Assembly: GCA_017614655.1 (NCBI GenBank) | Contig: JAGABO010000205.1 | Span: forward strand, 1 to 14,248 | Reading direction: 5' to 3' | From: Treponema sp. | Lineage (GTDB): Bacteria > Spirochaetota > Spirochaetia > Treponematales > Treponemataceae | DNA length: 14,248 bases | In this document: in pieces, positions 6,102-13,946 of the stretch | Position numbering within the stretch: the first letter of the stretch is position 1 | Layout: the number at the start of each line of letters is the position of its first letter | Made by a program: the position numbers and the translations under genes | The notes under the pieces: model-generated | The model's input: the letters and a program-made list of their open reading frames with translations, nothing else | Told to the model about the DNA's origin: nothing | Databases searched by the model: none

Positions 6102-6145
6102 AAAAGTAAGATGAGCTTTAAAATCTGCCCGTCTTACTTTTTAGG
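6102..6145. terminator. Bidirectional terminator between convergent operons
   Basis: AAAAGTAAGA (6102-6111) and TCTTACTTTT (6132-6141) are a perfect 10-bp inverted repeat with a 20-base loop, ending in a T-run on either strand. It serves the TetR operon from the left and the envelope operon from the right. The right arm contains the TAA stop codon (6134-6136) of the barrel gene, so the stem begins inside that coding region. Confidence 0.65.
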
Positions 6146-6817
6146 CTTTGAATCTATATAAGAATAAGTGTTCTTTCCTTTCTTTGAATAGCGCACACCC
6201 AGCGTTGCGTGATACTGCCACGAATAATCAAACGGCTGAACAACACTATTGCTTCCAAGGTTCGGATAATCAAGCGTAAACATTCCGTCCGTAAGAATTG
6301 TCCAGTGCTGTGCTATAGGATATTCAAAACCTCCGACCATTCCAAGACCAAGATAATTGTAATGGTATTCATCACTCAGCTGATACATGTAATGAAGTCC
6401 AACGGCAAAATTTAAGCGCACGTATTTCCAGAAATCGCCGTGGAAAACAGGGCCTGCAAATAAATCAAAGGCATACAGAATCGTCTGCTTTGCAACCTGC
6501 TCAACATCATTAAAAGCATGCGAAAAAGGATAAAGTGCTGCAATGCGGATCATGCTGTCTGCCGGCTGAATATTTACCGTTTGTATTCCAAGATACGCAC
6601 CGACCATGTTATCTTCCCAGACAAAGTTAGTGCGACCTTCCTGAAGTTGAAGCCGTGTAACCTGAGCAAAAGTAAAGCCTTCGTCAAACATTACAAACGG
6701 CTTGTCCTTAATTACAGGAAAGCCTGTTACAGGATCAAGTTCTTCCTTTTCTGACTGAGCAAAAAGTGCGGCTGTAAAAACAAAAAATGCTGCAGCAAAA
6801 ACAAATGCTTTTTTCAT
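6134..6817 (-). CDS. Predicted outer-membrane beta-barrel protein
   Basis: A 227-aa protein with a classical signal peptide (residues 1-20, MKKAFVF...ALFA, cleaved before Q) and no lipobox. The mature protein consists of alternating hydrophobic and polar stretches rich in aromatic residues and glycine (for example VGAYLGIQTVNIQ, LNFAVGLHYMYQL and YLGLGMVGGFEY), the pattern of short amphipathic strands in an 8- to 10-strand barrel. It ends in a lysine-rich tail instead of a terminal aromatic residue. Its ATG follows AAGGTG and starts 9 bases after the lipocalin-like lipoprotein, so it is the last gene of the envelope operon. Similar-sized barrels are common in treponemes; substrate or partner is unknown, though co-transcription with three lipoproteins suggests they work at the same membrane. 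Confidence 0.7.
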   Translation of the reverse strand: MKKAFVFAAAFFVFTAALFAQSEKEELDPVTGFPVIKDKPFVMFDEGFTFAQVTRLQLQEGRTNFVWEDNMVGAYLGIQTVNIQPADSMIRIAALYPFSHAFNDVEQVAKQTILYAFDLFAGPVFHGDFWKYVRLNFAVGLHYMYQLSDEYHYNYLGLGMVGGFEYPIAQHWTILTDGMFTLDYPNLGSNSVVQPFDYSWQYHATLGVRYSKKGKNTYSYIDSKPKK

Positions 6818-6826
6818 GGCTTCACC

Positions 6827-7171
6827 TTATTTGGAAGTGTGATAGAGTGTAAGAACTTTTGTAGTTCCTTCAACAGACCATTCAATATACATAAGTGCAC
6901 CGCGAAGGTCCCATTCTGAATTCATATGTCCGGCTTTATCATCACTGCTGGTGTAAGAAAAAGAAATTACATTGTCGATGACATTATAATCACCCTGATA
7001 CTTTATTGTTGAACCACCGGTTTTTATTTTTGCATTAAAAGTTCCATCTACAATAAAGGTAATTGAATTTCCGTCATTGTCCGACCAGGTTCCGTAAAGA
7101 GGACTCGGTTCATAACATGCGCTAAAAAATACTGTAACTAAAACTGCAAATAAAACATTTATTTTTCTCAT
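6827..7171 (-). CDS. Small lipocalin-like lipoprotein
   Basis: A 114-aa lipoprotein: MRKINVLFAVLVTVFFSAC gives a lipobox ending at Cys19. The mature part begins with a GTWSDNDGNSITFIVDGTFNAK segment (about 26-47), which resembles the first strands of small lipocalin-like or DUF-type beta-barrels that open with G-W and an F-DGTF turn, followed by YQGDYNV, VISFSYTS and VLTLYHTS strands. The ATG at 7169-7171 is chosen over an upstream in-frame ATG because it gives the signal peptide and is preceded by GAGGAG, located in the last codons of the upstream lipoprotein gene. The 5-base spacing implies coupled translation. Binding of a small ligand or a chaperone/inhibitor role would fit the fold, but nothing in the sequence decides. 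Confidence 0.75.
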   Translation of the reverse strand: MRKINVLFAVLVTVFFSACYEPSPLYGTWSDNDGNSITFIVDGTFNAKIKTGGSTIKYQGDYNVIDNVISFSYTSSDDKAGHMNSEWDLRGALMYIEWSVEGTTKVLTLYHTSK

Positions 7172-7176
7172 AATTA

Positions 7177-9453
7177 TTACTCCTCGCCAATTACCCAATC
7201 AACATGGGCTTTGTTTAAGACTACGCTGCCGGTCTGGTCGCGGATTTCTACTTCATAGTAACCACCGCCGGCTGCTCCGCCTTTTATCTGAATTCCGTCA
7301 TAATAAGCTGTTCCAGGATACATTCCAGTACAAACAACAGATTTTTTCATTGAACCGGACTGTGAAGTTACATTAGTAATTTCCGTATCTGAGTTTCCGT
7401 TAAGACAGAAGTATACTCCCAGTGCCGGATCATTGTTTATATAAAAATCAGCATACGATGTGTACTTCATTATAACAGATGCACCGGACAAGCCACCGGA
7501 TGCCTTATAATAAATAGTTCCGCTTATCGTTCCGGACTTTGTTTCTTCTCCAAGAGCATCAAGGCTCCCTTTGTGCATAAGCGTAAGTTTTTTCTGTGAT
7601 TCTTTTATAGTTTTATTATACTCTCTGAACCACTGTTCGCGTGTAAGTGCACCCCATCCCATACACTTGTGCTCTGCATCATTCACCGGATCGTTTGACT
7701 TCTTTCCCTGATTAAGCGAGTTTACGGAAACAACTTTGTAATAATAAACGGCTCCTACCTTTGTACTTGGATCAGAATCAACATAATAAAGCACTTCATC
7801 ATTTAATCCTGTCACAGGAACAACGGCATTTTCATTTAACTTTTTAAATGAACTGTCCGGTTTTGTTGAACGGAAAATATAATAGCCCGAAGGATTATCA
7901 TCAGCAGGTTTTTTCCATGTTATTTTTACCGGATAAACATTGTTTGCATTTGGATTCCATCTTTCAGCAACATAAGCACATTTTGAAGCTTCAACATTTT
8001 GTGGCGCTGCAGGAATCGGAGCAATTGCAGAAGAAAGTGCACTTTCTGTCTGATCCGAAGAAGCCGGATTATATGCAGAAATTTTGTAATACGGATATTT
8101 AGAAACTTCATAACACAGATAACCTTCACTGTCTAAAGTTCCGCTTACTGCTTCTGCATTAATTTTTCCATAAACACCGTTTGCATCATCAGACTGATAG
8201 ATAAAGTAAGTAAACGCATTTCCGTCTGCTGCCATATAAGAAGCACCTGCCGAAGGAAGCCAGCGCAGTAAAATCGTACTGTCTTCTGCTCCGTCCGCTG
8301 CTTCAAAATAAGAAGGTGCGCTTAAAAGGAATCCTACTGCCGGCGATGCTGATTCTGCTCCCGTTTCGCTGAACGGACTCTTTATAACTTCGCCAGCCTT
8401 TTCTGCAACCGTCTGAACATAATAATAGTAAACGTTTCCGGCTTTTACAGTTTCGTCAGTAAAATGATCACCGCTGATGCCGGACTTTATGAGCGTATAA
8501 ACTGAATCCGTTGAACTGTTTCTGTAAAGTGAATAAGTTACCGTTGTTCCTTCTGCTGCAGAAACTGAATCCCACTTAACTTCAAGAACAGAGCGGCTTT
8601 CTGCACGGCCGTTTGTAACTGTAATTCCCGAAGGAGCAACAGGAGCACCTTCTTTTAAAGCATAACCAAGTGCCGGTGCACTCATCTGTGATTCAATAAA
8701 AAGATCGTTTACAGCCGTAACCTTATAATAGAATTCGATGCCCTGCTCTGCCTGTTTAATATCATTGGTGAATTCTGTCTTTCCGATAACCGTTCCGATT
8801 CTTTCCATGCTGTCTGTAGAAACACCGCGATAAACACGATAGGAGTCTGCAGTTGTAGAAGCATTCCAGGTAATCTTTACATCTGTTGTTGATTTACCTT
8901 TTTCTGCTTCAACATTTACCGGAGGAGCAAAAAGCCATCCTGCCCCGGAAGTTTCTTCTTTTGTAAAATCAGTCGGTTCACTTTCTGTATAATTGTGTTT
9001 AATGTTATTTGCAAAAATACGGTAAAAATAAACGTTATCATATTCTTCATCAGTGCTCTGCGGGTCCGGAAGAATAACGTCTGTATACGAAGTGTCCGAA
9101 ACATAATCAGCAGGAATAAGCTGCCTAAAATCTGTTTCATCCGGAAGTGAATAAGTTCCGTTTGCATTTCTTTTTACAGCCGCACGTTCTATTCTGTAAC
9201 TCGCAGCGTAATCAACAGCAGACCACGTTACAATAATCTGTCCCTGGTATTCTCCCTGAGAAGCCGCAACCTGTTTTGAAACACCAAGCTGCTTAATCTC
9301 TACAGGCGGTGTCAGAAAATCAGCAAGAGAGCCCTGCAGCGTCTGTGTATCCATAGGAATTTTATCCTGAAAAAATGCAGCACAGCTGTTCAGGAGAAAG
9401 CCAGCTGCCATCATCAAAACAAATCCTGATTTCTTAAATTTTATTTTTTTCAT
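7177..9453 (-). CDS. Fibronectin type III repeat lipoprotein (758 aa)
   Basis: The signal peptide MKKIKFKKSG...LLNSC gives a lipid-anchored Cys24. Five FN3-type modules follow at about residues 49-175, 176-268, 269-378, 379-481 and 482-590; each opens with a proline-rich linker (APPVNVEA, APVAPSGITV, APSYFEAA, AAPQNVEA), has a V-I/L-TW-core tryptophan and ends in a YYYKV/Y-V strand. The C-terminal domain (598-758) opens LTREQWFREYNKTIKES and is glycine/tyrosine-rich with a DFYIN strand; it resembles the end of the upstream protein. The ATG at 9451-9453 is preferred to the longer frame that begins inside the upstream gene because it supplies the signal peptide and is preceded by AAGGGTGG. It starts 14 bases after the upstream stop. 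Such bead-like lipoproteins usually act as surface or periplasmic binding modules; the ligand is unknown. Confidence 0.85.
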   Translation of the reverse strand: MKKIKFKKSGFVLMMAAGFLLNSCAAFFQDKIPMDTQTLQGSLADFLTPPVEIKQLGVSKQVAASQGEYQGQIIVTWSAVDYAASYRIERAAVKRNANGTYSLPDETDFRQLIPADYVSDTSYTDVILPDPQSTDEEYDNVYFYRIFANNIKHNYTESEPTDFTKEETSGAGWLFAPPVNVEAEKGKSTTDVKITWNASTTADSYRVYRGVSTDSMERIGTVIGKTEFTNDIKQAEQGIEFYYKVTAVNDLFIESQMSAPALGYALKEGAPVAPSGITVTNGRAESRSVLEVKWDSVSAAEGTTVTYSLYRNSSTDSVYTLIKSGISGDHFTDETVKAGNVYYYYVQTVAEKAGEVIKSPFSETGAESASPAVGFLLSAPSYFEAADGAEDSTILLRWLPSAGASYMAADGNAFTYFIYQSDDANGVYGKINAEAVSGTLDSEGYLCYEVSKYPYYKISAYNPASSDQTESALSSAIAPIPAAPQNVEASKCAYVAERWNPNANNVYPVKITWKKPADDNPSGYYIFRSTKPDSSFKKLNENAVVPVTGLNDEVLYYVDSDPSTKVGAVYYYKVVSVNSLNQGKKSNDPVNDAEHKCMGWGALTREQWFREYNKTIKESQKKLTLMHKGSLDALGEETKSGTISGTIYYKASGGLSGASVIMKYTSYADFYINNDPALGVYFCLNGNSDTEITNVTSQSGSMKKSVVCTGMYPGTAYYDGIQIKGGAAGGGYYEVEIRDQTGSVVLNKAHVDWVIGEE

Positions 9454-9467
9454 TTTAACAGCCACCC

Positions 9468-12400
9468 TTAGTTTGTTGCCGGCCACCAGCCGTAAGAAGA
9501 ATCTGCAATCCATGAATGATCATCTGAATACTGAACCGGGAACCATCTTCTTCTTGTGCCTTCATCATTAGTATTAACAAGAGTTGTACTTCCTGCTTTT
9601 ATCGTAAGATTCTTAGACTCTGTTGTCTGTACTGTAAATGAAAGCGTTCTGTTTCCAGGAATATTTTCATCAAGGGCAGAAACTGTAACCGTACATCCGT
9701 CATCTCTGAATTTAGTAAGATAATAACCGGCAATTAAATTATTCAGTTCAGCTGAAATACTTGTCGAAACCTTAAACGCTGAACCAAAATCTCCTGAAGG
9801 CATTTTCATGGATGGGGCAAAGTTTACAAAGTTCACATCAGCTTTATATTTTATTTCTAAAGCTAAATATTTTCCTTCTCCAAAAGATGCACTTCCTCCA
9901 TTTGCACTTGAAAAGTTTTTGCTGTCCTCATATTTCATTTTAGAGTTTACATTTTCCAGAGATGCACTTCCTCCGGCATCAAGATAGAAACCGTAAGCCA
10001 TTACAAGCATTGCACCTTTTACCAGTTCTTCATCAGTAATCTGTCTGTATGCGTAGATATCGCCAGCGCCGCCGAGTTCTGCTTCTGCAGTTACTTCGCC
10101 TTCGCTTCCGGTATAAGTACGTCTTGCCGTAAGCTTGTAGTAATGCTTTGCATCACGGAGAACCTTAAGCATGCCGTTTGTTGTTCCCGAAGTTCCGGCT
10201 GCAATTCCTTTTACTTCAAGATTTATGCTTGTTGTATTCGGAGTAAGCGTTATATCAGTAAGATTCTGCATAGAAGAAACTGTTCCATTTTTTGCAACAT
10301 CAGCAACCTTCTTCCATTGTGCAGAAATGTTGTTGTTCTTTATATAGAGTGTGTATCCGTCCGGACCGATGCTCTTCTTTTCAAAATCCCAGGCTTCCCA
10401 TTCAGCGTTTTCTGAATAGCGTTTTGAGTTTCCGCTTCCACCATAGCGTGCTTCAAACGGAACTGCCATTAAGTAGCCCTTGTTCTGTTTTTCCTGAGCA
10501 ACACCCGTATAATTATAAGCCGCACGAGATTCAACCGTGGCAAGTCCGCTGTTCTGACTGTCATTTATGAATGAAGGATCAAGGTTTACAGTTGAACGCG
10601 TTACCTGATAAAGAACTGCATATTCAAAAGCCTCGTATTTTTCTGAAGAAGAAAGCGTATCGGTTGCAGAAGTATTTGTTGCGTAAATGTTAGTGTTTAC
10701 TTTTGTCCACGTGTTTTCTGCTGAACCCGCCGGCCTTTTATAAAGCGTTGCAGCATTCGGAGTTTTATACGGTTTCTTCCATTCAACAGTAACACCGTCG
10801 CGGTCTTCACACTTTGCAGCCTTTACATCAAGACCGTAACCGTAAGCAGAACCTGCAGCTTCCATCAGATTTGAATAAGCAAAACTTCCGTTCTTTACAG
10901 TTACATCAACCGCTTTTCCAAGTTCATCATTGTCTTCTACGTTGTGTACAAAATCAGAAGAAGAAAGAACCGGAACAATTGCATAACCATAAGGATAACC
11001 TGCAATGATATTTGCCTGATTCAATTGATAACTGGAAGTTTCATCTGTCTGTGCTGAATAAACATCCTTTAAAAGATAAACACCGTTGTTATTAGAAACT
11101 GCAAGAGATGAACTTTCCCCGTTTACAGTAATTGTGTTTCCGCTTACATAGTAAGTATCACAGTAGGCAGATCTTGTAATCCATTTTGAATCATCACCGT
11201 AAACATACTTTGTGCGGAATATTAAATAGCCCTGTGCATCTTCTACGGCATTCCACTTAAGGTCAATTTCTTTTTCGTAGAAGCCCTCTATCGAAGCATT
11301 AACAAGTGCAGGTCCAAGCGTGCGTGTATTTAAAGAAGCCGTCGTCGAATCTTTTGCATTCTTTGCAATTATTTTTACACAAACAGTTTTTCCTGATTTA
11401 CGCGCATCATCAAAGCCGGCCGGATTTGTTAAAGTAAACGTATAATGCTTTGTACCGCTGACTTCTGTCTCGTTAATCGTAAGCTGCTCTTCCGTGAAGT
11501 TAATCTTTTCTGATGAATCTTTATACTCTGCTTCAAGTTCGTATTCATCAGCCTCGAGAACTTCTTCAAAATTAACGCTTATTGAATTATAAGAAACGGT
11601 GCCTTTTGAAAGAACTGCAGTTCCAAGCGTGTTAACTTTTTCGTCATAAGTTTTGGAAACTTCAAGTCCCTTGTTTGCAGTAAGCGTGTAAAGACGGCGT
11701 GTTCCCGAAGGAGCTGAATGTTCATAAGTAAATGTACTTCCGTCTGATGCAGAAGTTACATCAGCAGCTGTTAAAGCATAACTTCCCTCTGAAACTTCGT
11801 TGCCGTTTGCATCATAATCATTCCATGAAAGTGAATAAACACAACTTTCATCATAAGTCCACGAAAGAATATATCTGGAAGCAAAACTGTCTTCTATTGT
11901 AAAGTTTTCGATTTTCGGCATAAGCGACGGATCATCAGTAACAGTAATTCTTCCGGAAGCAGCTGCACTTAAAATAGAAAGCGTTTCGTAATTTGAATCA
12001 TCTGCTGAATCTGCATCATCCGCTTTTAAAACATAAATTCTGTATGTGTAATAGCCCTGACTGTTTTCCAGTTCTGCTGAATCAAAAACGCGCACAAAAT
12101 TATTAAGTACAATTGTTGAATTGAATTCCTTTATCTGAACAAGTTCAGTTTCTGCACTAAGGAAGTCTGTCTTTTTTTCTTCCAGTACAAAAATGTATTC
12201 TGCAGAATCTTCAAAACTTTTTATTGCTGATTCAAAGGAAAGTGTTAGTGAACTATATTTGTTACTTTCTTCGTCTGATTCATACTCGGCACGAACAGAA
12301 AGCGACGGCATCGGACAAAGCCAGCCGAAGTCTGTTACAGCAGAACGTTTGTCGGAAGTAACAGCATCTTCTGAATCATCAGTATAAGACTGAACCTTGT

Positions 12401-13451
12401 ACTCATACTGAACGCCGTTTGTTACTTCATAAGTATCCGTGTATTTAATAGAAGAAAGCGGAATATATGCCGGATAAGCAGAACGTGTTATTTTATCATC
12501 GCCGTCATAAAGTGTAACTTCTGCATTTTTCCACTTGCTCCAGTTTTCGTCTTCACAGCCGATGTAAGAACAGATAACAGTCCATTCTTCCCCTGAATCT
12601 TTTATTCTTCTTGAAACAGTAAAGTAAACCGGATGCTGTTCGTAAGTTCCATCATCAGCATACATTTCTACAAAATCCGGAACCTGCCATGTAAGTTCAA
12701 CTGCATCTTTTGCTTCACCTTTCTGTGCTGCAAAATCAAGCGGTGCGGCCGGTACAAGACAGTGTGCCGTTGTTGAATCTAAAAGAGCGCTCTCTTCGAT
12801 TTTAGTCGGCTCTTCTGCAACATAAGACACAACCTGATAATAGTAAGTAGTTGCTGCCTCAAGGTTTGTAAATATAACTGAACCGGTATCTCCTTCGACA
12901 GAGAATTCTTCGAGCAGATCCGTTTTGTTCGGACCATAGCAGCGCACATCATATCTTACGCTGTCTTTATAAGTCGAAGCCGAGCAGTTCTTCATCCACC
13001 ATGAAACTTCTGCAGTTCCGTTTTCTGAATCATACTGAATGTCCGTAATGACAGGAACGGCCAGAGTTGACCCCTGCACAAAACTGCTGAAGTCCGACAT
13101 GGTTCCGTCATACTTAACGGCACGAACTTTATAATAGCGCGTTACTCCCGGATTTTCGGGAACATTATAGGAACAGAGTGCACCTTTTGTTTCTCCGCGC
13201 TGAATGAATTTCTGAGTTGGTGAATCAGCATAATAAATGTAATACTGATACGCACCTTCTACTCCTGACCACGAAAGAGTTACACTTTCAAAGCTTCCCT
13301 GCGTTGCCGTAAGGTTCTCCGGTGCATGAAAAGAAATGACCGAATTTGAAATTTCATTCGTCGGATAAGGAATCACATCCTCTGAGCACCCGGCTGCCAG
13401 AAATAACGAAACACAGCAGCTTGACATTATTAGCAATTTTGTCATTTTCAT
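9468..13451 (-). CDS. Giant multi-FN3 lipoprotein (1327 aa)
   Basis: The N-terminus MKMTKLLIMSSCC...LFLAAGC is a lipoprotein signal with the lipidated residue at Cys22. Then come about nine beta-sandwich modules, at roughly 42-130, 131-232, 233-380, 381-506, 507-609, 610-712, 713-875, 876-995 and 996-1132. The first three are clear FN3 (APENLTATQG...TLSW, YYYQV); the later ones are more divergent and 3, 4, 7 and 8 carry insertions. Modules 3 and 7 share a GDD...ITRSAY motif. A C-terminal domain (about 1133-1327) opens ITDEELVKGAMLVMAYGFYLD and ends in a tryptophan-rich tail. It is the first gene of a four-gene envelope operon. There is no Shine-Dalgarno sequence; the -10 box ends 6 bases before the ATG at 13449-13451, so the message is probably leaderless. 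A second in-frame ATG two codons later is less well placed. An extended surface scaffold or adhesin is plausible. Confidence 0.85.
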   Translation of the reverse strand: MKMTKLLIMSSCCVSLFLAAGCSEDVIPYPTNEISNSVISFHAPENLTATQGSFESVTLSWSGVEGAYQYYIYYADSPTQKFIQRGETKGALCSYNVPENPGVTRYYKVRAVKYDGTMSDFSSFVQGSTLAVPVITDIQYDSENGTAEVSWWMKNCSASTYKDSVRYDVRCYGPNKTDLLEEFSVEGDTGSVIFTNLEAATTYYYQVVSYVAEEPTKIEESALLDSTTAHCLVPAAPLDFAAQKGEAKDAVELTWQVPDFVEMYADDGTYEQHPVYFTVSRRIKDSGEEWTVICSYIGCEDENWSKWKNAEVTLYDGDDKITRSAYPAYIPLSSIKYTDTYEVTNGVQYEYKVQSYTDDSEDAVTSDKRSAVTDFGWLCPMPSLSVRAEYESDEESNKYSSLTLSFESAIKSFEDSAEYIFVLEEKKTDFLSAETELVQIKEFNSTIVLNNFVRVFDSAELENSQGYYTYRIYVLKADDADSADDSNYETLSILSAAASGRITVTDDPSLMPKIENFTIEDSFASRYILSWTYDESCVYSLSWNDYDANGNEVSEGSYALTAADVTSASDGSTFTYEHSAPSGTRRLYTLTANKGLEVSKTYDEKVNTLGTAVLSKGTVSYNSISVNFEEVLEADEYELEAEYKDSSEKINFTEEQLTINETEVSGTKHYTFTLTNPAGFDDARKSGKTVCVKIIAKNAKDSTTASLNTRTLGPALVNASIEGFYEKEIDLKWNAVEDAQGYLIFRTKYVYGDDSKWITRSAYCDTYYVSGNTITVNGESSSLAVSNNNGVYLLKDVYSAQTDETSSYQLNQANIIAGYPYGYAIVPVLSSSDFVHNVEDNDELGKAVDVTVKNGSFAYSNLMEAAGSAYGYGLDVKAAKCEDRDGVTVEWKKPYKTPNAATLYKRPAGSAENTWTKVNTNIYATNTSATDTLSSSEKYEAFEYAVLYQVTRSTVNLDPSFINDSQNSGLATVESRAAYNYTGVAQEKQNKGYLMAVPFEARYGGSGNSKRYSENAEWEAWDFEKKSIGPDGYTLYIKNNNISAQWKKVADVAKNGTVSSMQNLTDITLTPNTTSINLEVKGIAAGTSGTTNGMLKVLRDAKHYYKLTARRTYTGSEGEVTAEAELGGAGDIYAYRQITDEELVKGAMLVMAYGFYLDAGGSASLENVNSKMKYEDSKNFSSANGGSASFGEGKYLALEIKYKADVNFVNFAPSMKMPSGDFGSAFKVSTSISAELNNLIAGYYLTKFRDDGCTVTVSALDENIPGNRTLSFTVQTTESKNLTIKAGSTTLVNTNDEGTRRRWFPVQYSDDHSWIADSSYGWWPATN

Positions 13452-13457
13452 ACAGAT

Positions 13458-13486
13458 ATTGTATTACTCATGCTTTTTTAAAACAA
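13458..13486 (-). promoter_or_regulatory. Promoter of the envelope operon, -10 abutting the start codon
   Basis: On the minus strand TTGTTT (13481-13486) and TACAAT (13458-13463) are 17 bases apart; six bases (ATCTGT) separate the -10 box from the ATG of the 1327-aa lipoprotein. It lies in the 51-base gap after the PIN-domain gene. No ribosome-binding site is present, so the first gene should be translated from a leaderless message. Confidence 0.5.
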
Positions 13487-13502
13487 GTGGGGAAGCTTAT
13501 GA

Positions 13503-13943
13503 TTAAGATGCGGACCTCTCAAACCAGTTTTCCATCATAAGGGGAGATACTTTCTGAATAGGTTCAAAATGTTTTGTATTGCGCGTTACTAAAATCATAT
13601 TGTTGGCAATTGCAACGGATGCAATTTGTGTATCCTGAAAATCAATAGAGATACCTGCTGCTGCAAGCCGTGCCCTTATATCTGCATGAATCCAGGCCGC
13701 ATGATTATCATACTGTATGATAGGATAATTTGCCTGAATATCATCAACCAAATCTTCAAGCAGTAAATTCTTTTTTTTTCCTTCTGCCATTCTCTGAACT
13801 CCAAAAAGAAGTTCATTCCACGTTGTTGATGAAATAGCAGAAAACTGTTCAAATTTTTCTGCCTGATCAATAACATTTGTATCCGGCTTTGACTTCATCA
13901 ATTCTGAAATCACGTTTGTATCAAGAATATAATAACGCCTCAT
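13503..13943 (-). CDS. vapC: PIN-domain toxin ribonuclease, VapC family
   Basis: A 146-aa protein, typical for VapC. The acidic catalytic residues are present: D8 in YILDTNVISELM, E44 in TWNEL, and D104 in IDFQDTQIAS, with the conserved TRNTKHF (120-126) near the end. These coordinate Mg2+ or Mn2+ for RNA cleavage; VapC toxins often cut tRNA-fMet or the sarcin-ricin loop, but the target here cannot be read from sequence. The gene starts 3 bases after the antitoxin stop (TAA-AAA-ATG), so its translation should depend on the antitoxin's. No clear terminator follows before the envelope-operon promoter. Confidence 0.93.
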   Translation of the reverse strand: MRRYYILDTNVISELMKSKPDTNVIDQAEKFEQFSAISSTTWNELLFGVQRMAEGKKKNLLLEDLVDDIQANYPIIQYDNHAAWIHADIRARLAAAGISIDFQDTQIASVAIANNMILVTRNTKHFEPIQKVSPLMMENWFERSAS

Positions 13944-13946
13944 TTT

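Noticed and set aside
7172..7198. Nine extra N-terminal residues on the 114-aa lipoprotein
   Set aside because: They overlap the upstream coding end and would disrupt the signal peptide.
9454..9513. Longer start for the 758-aa lipoprotein overlapping the upstream gene
   Set aside because: It would bury the signal peptide; the ATG at 9451-9453 has a good ribosome-binding site and a proper lipobox.
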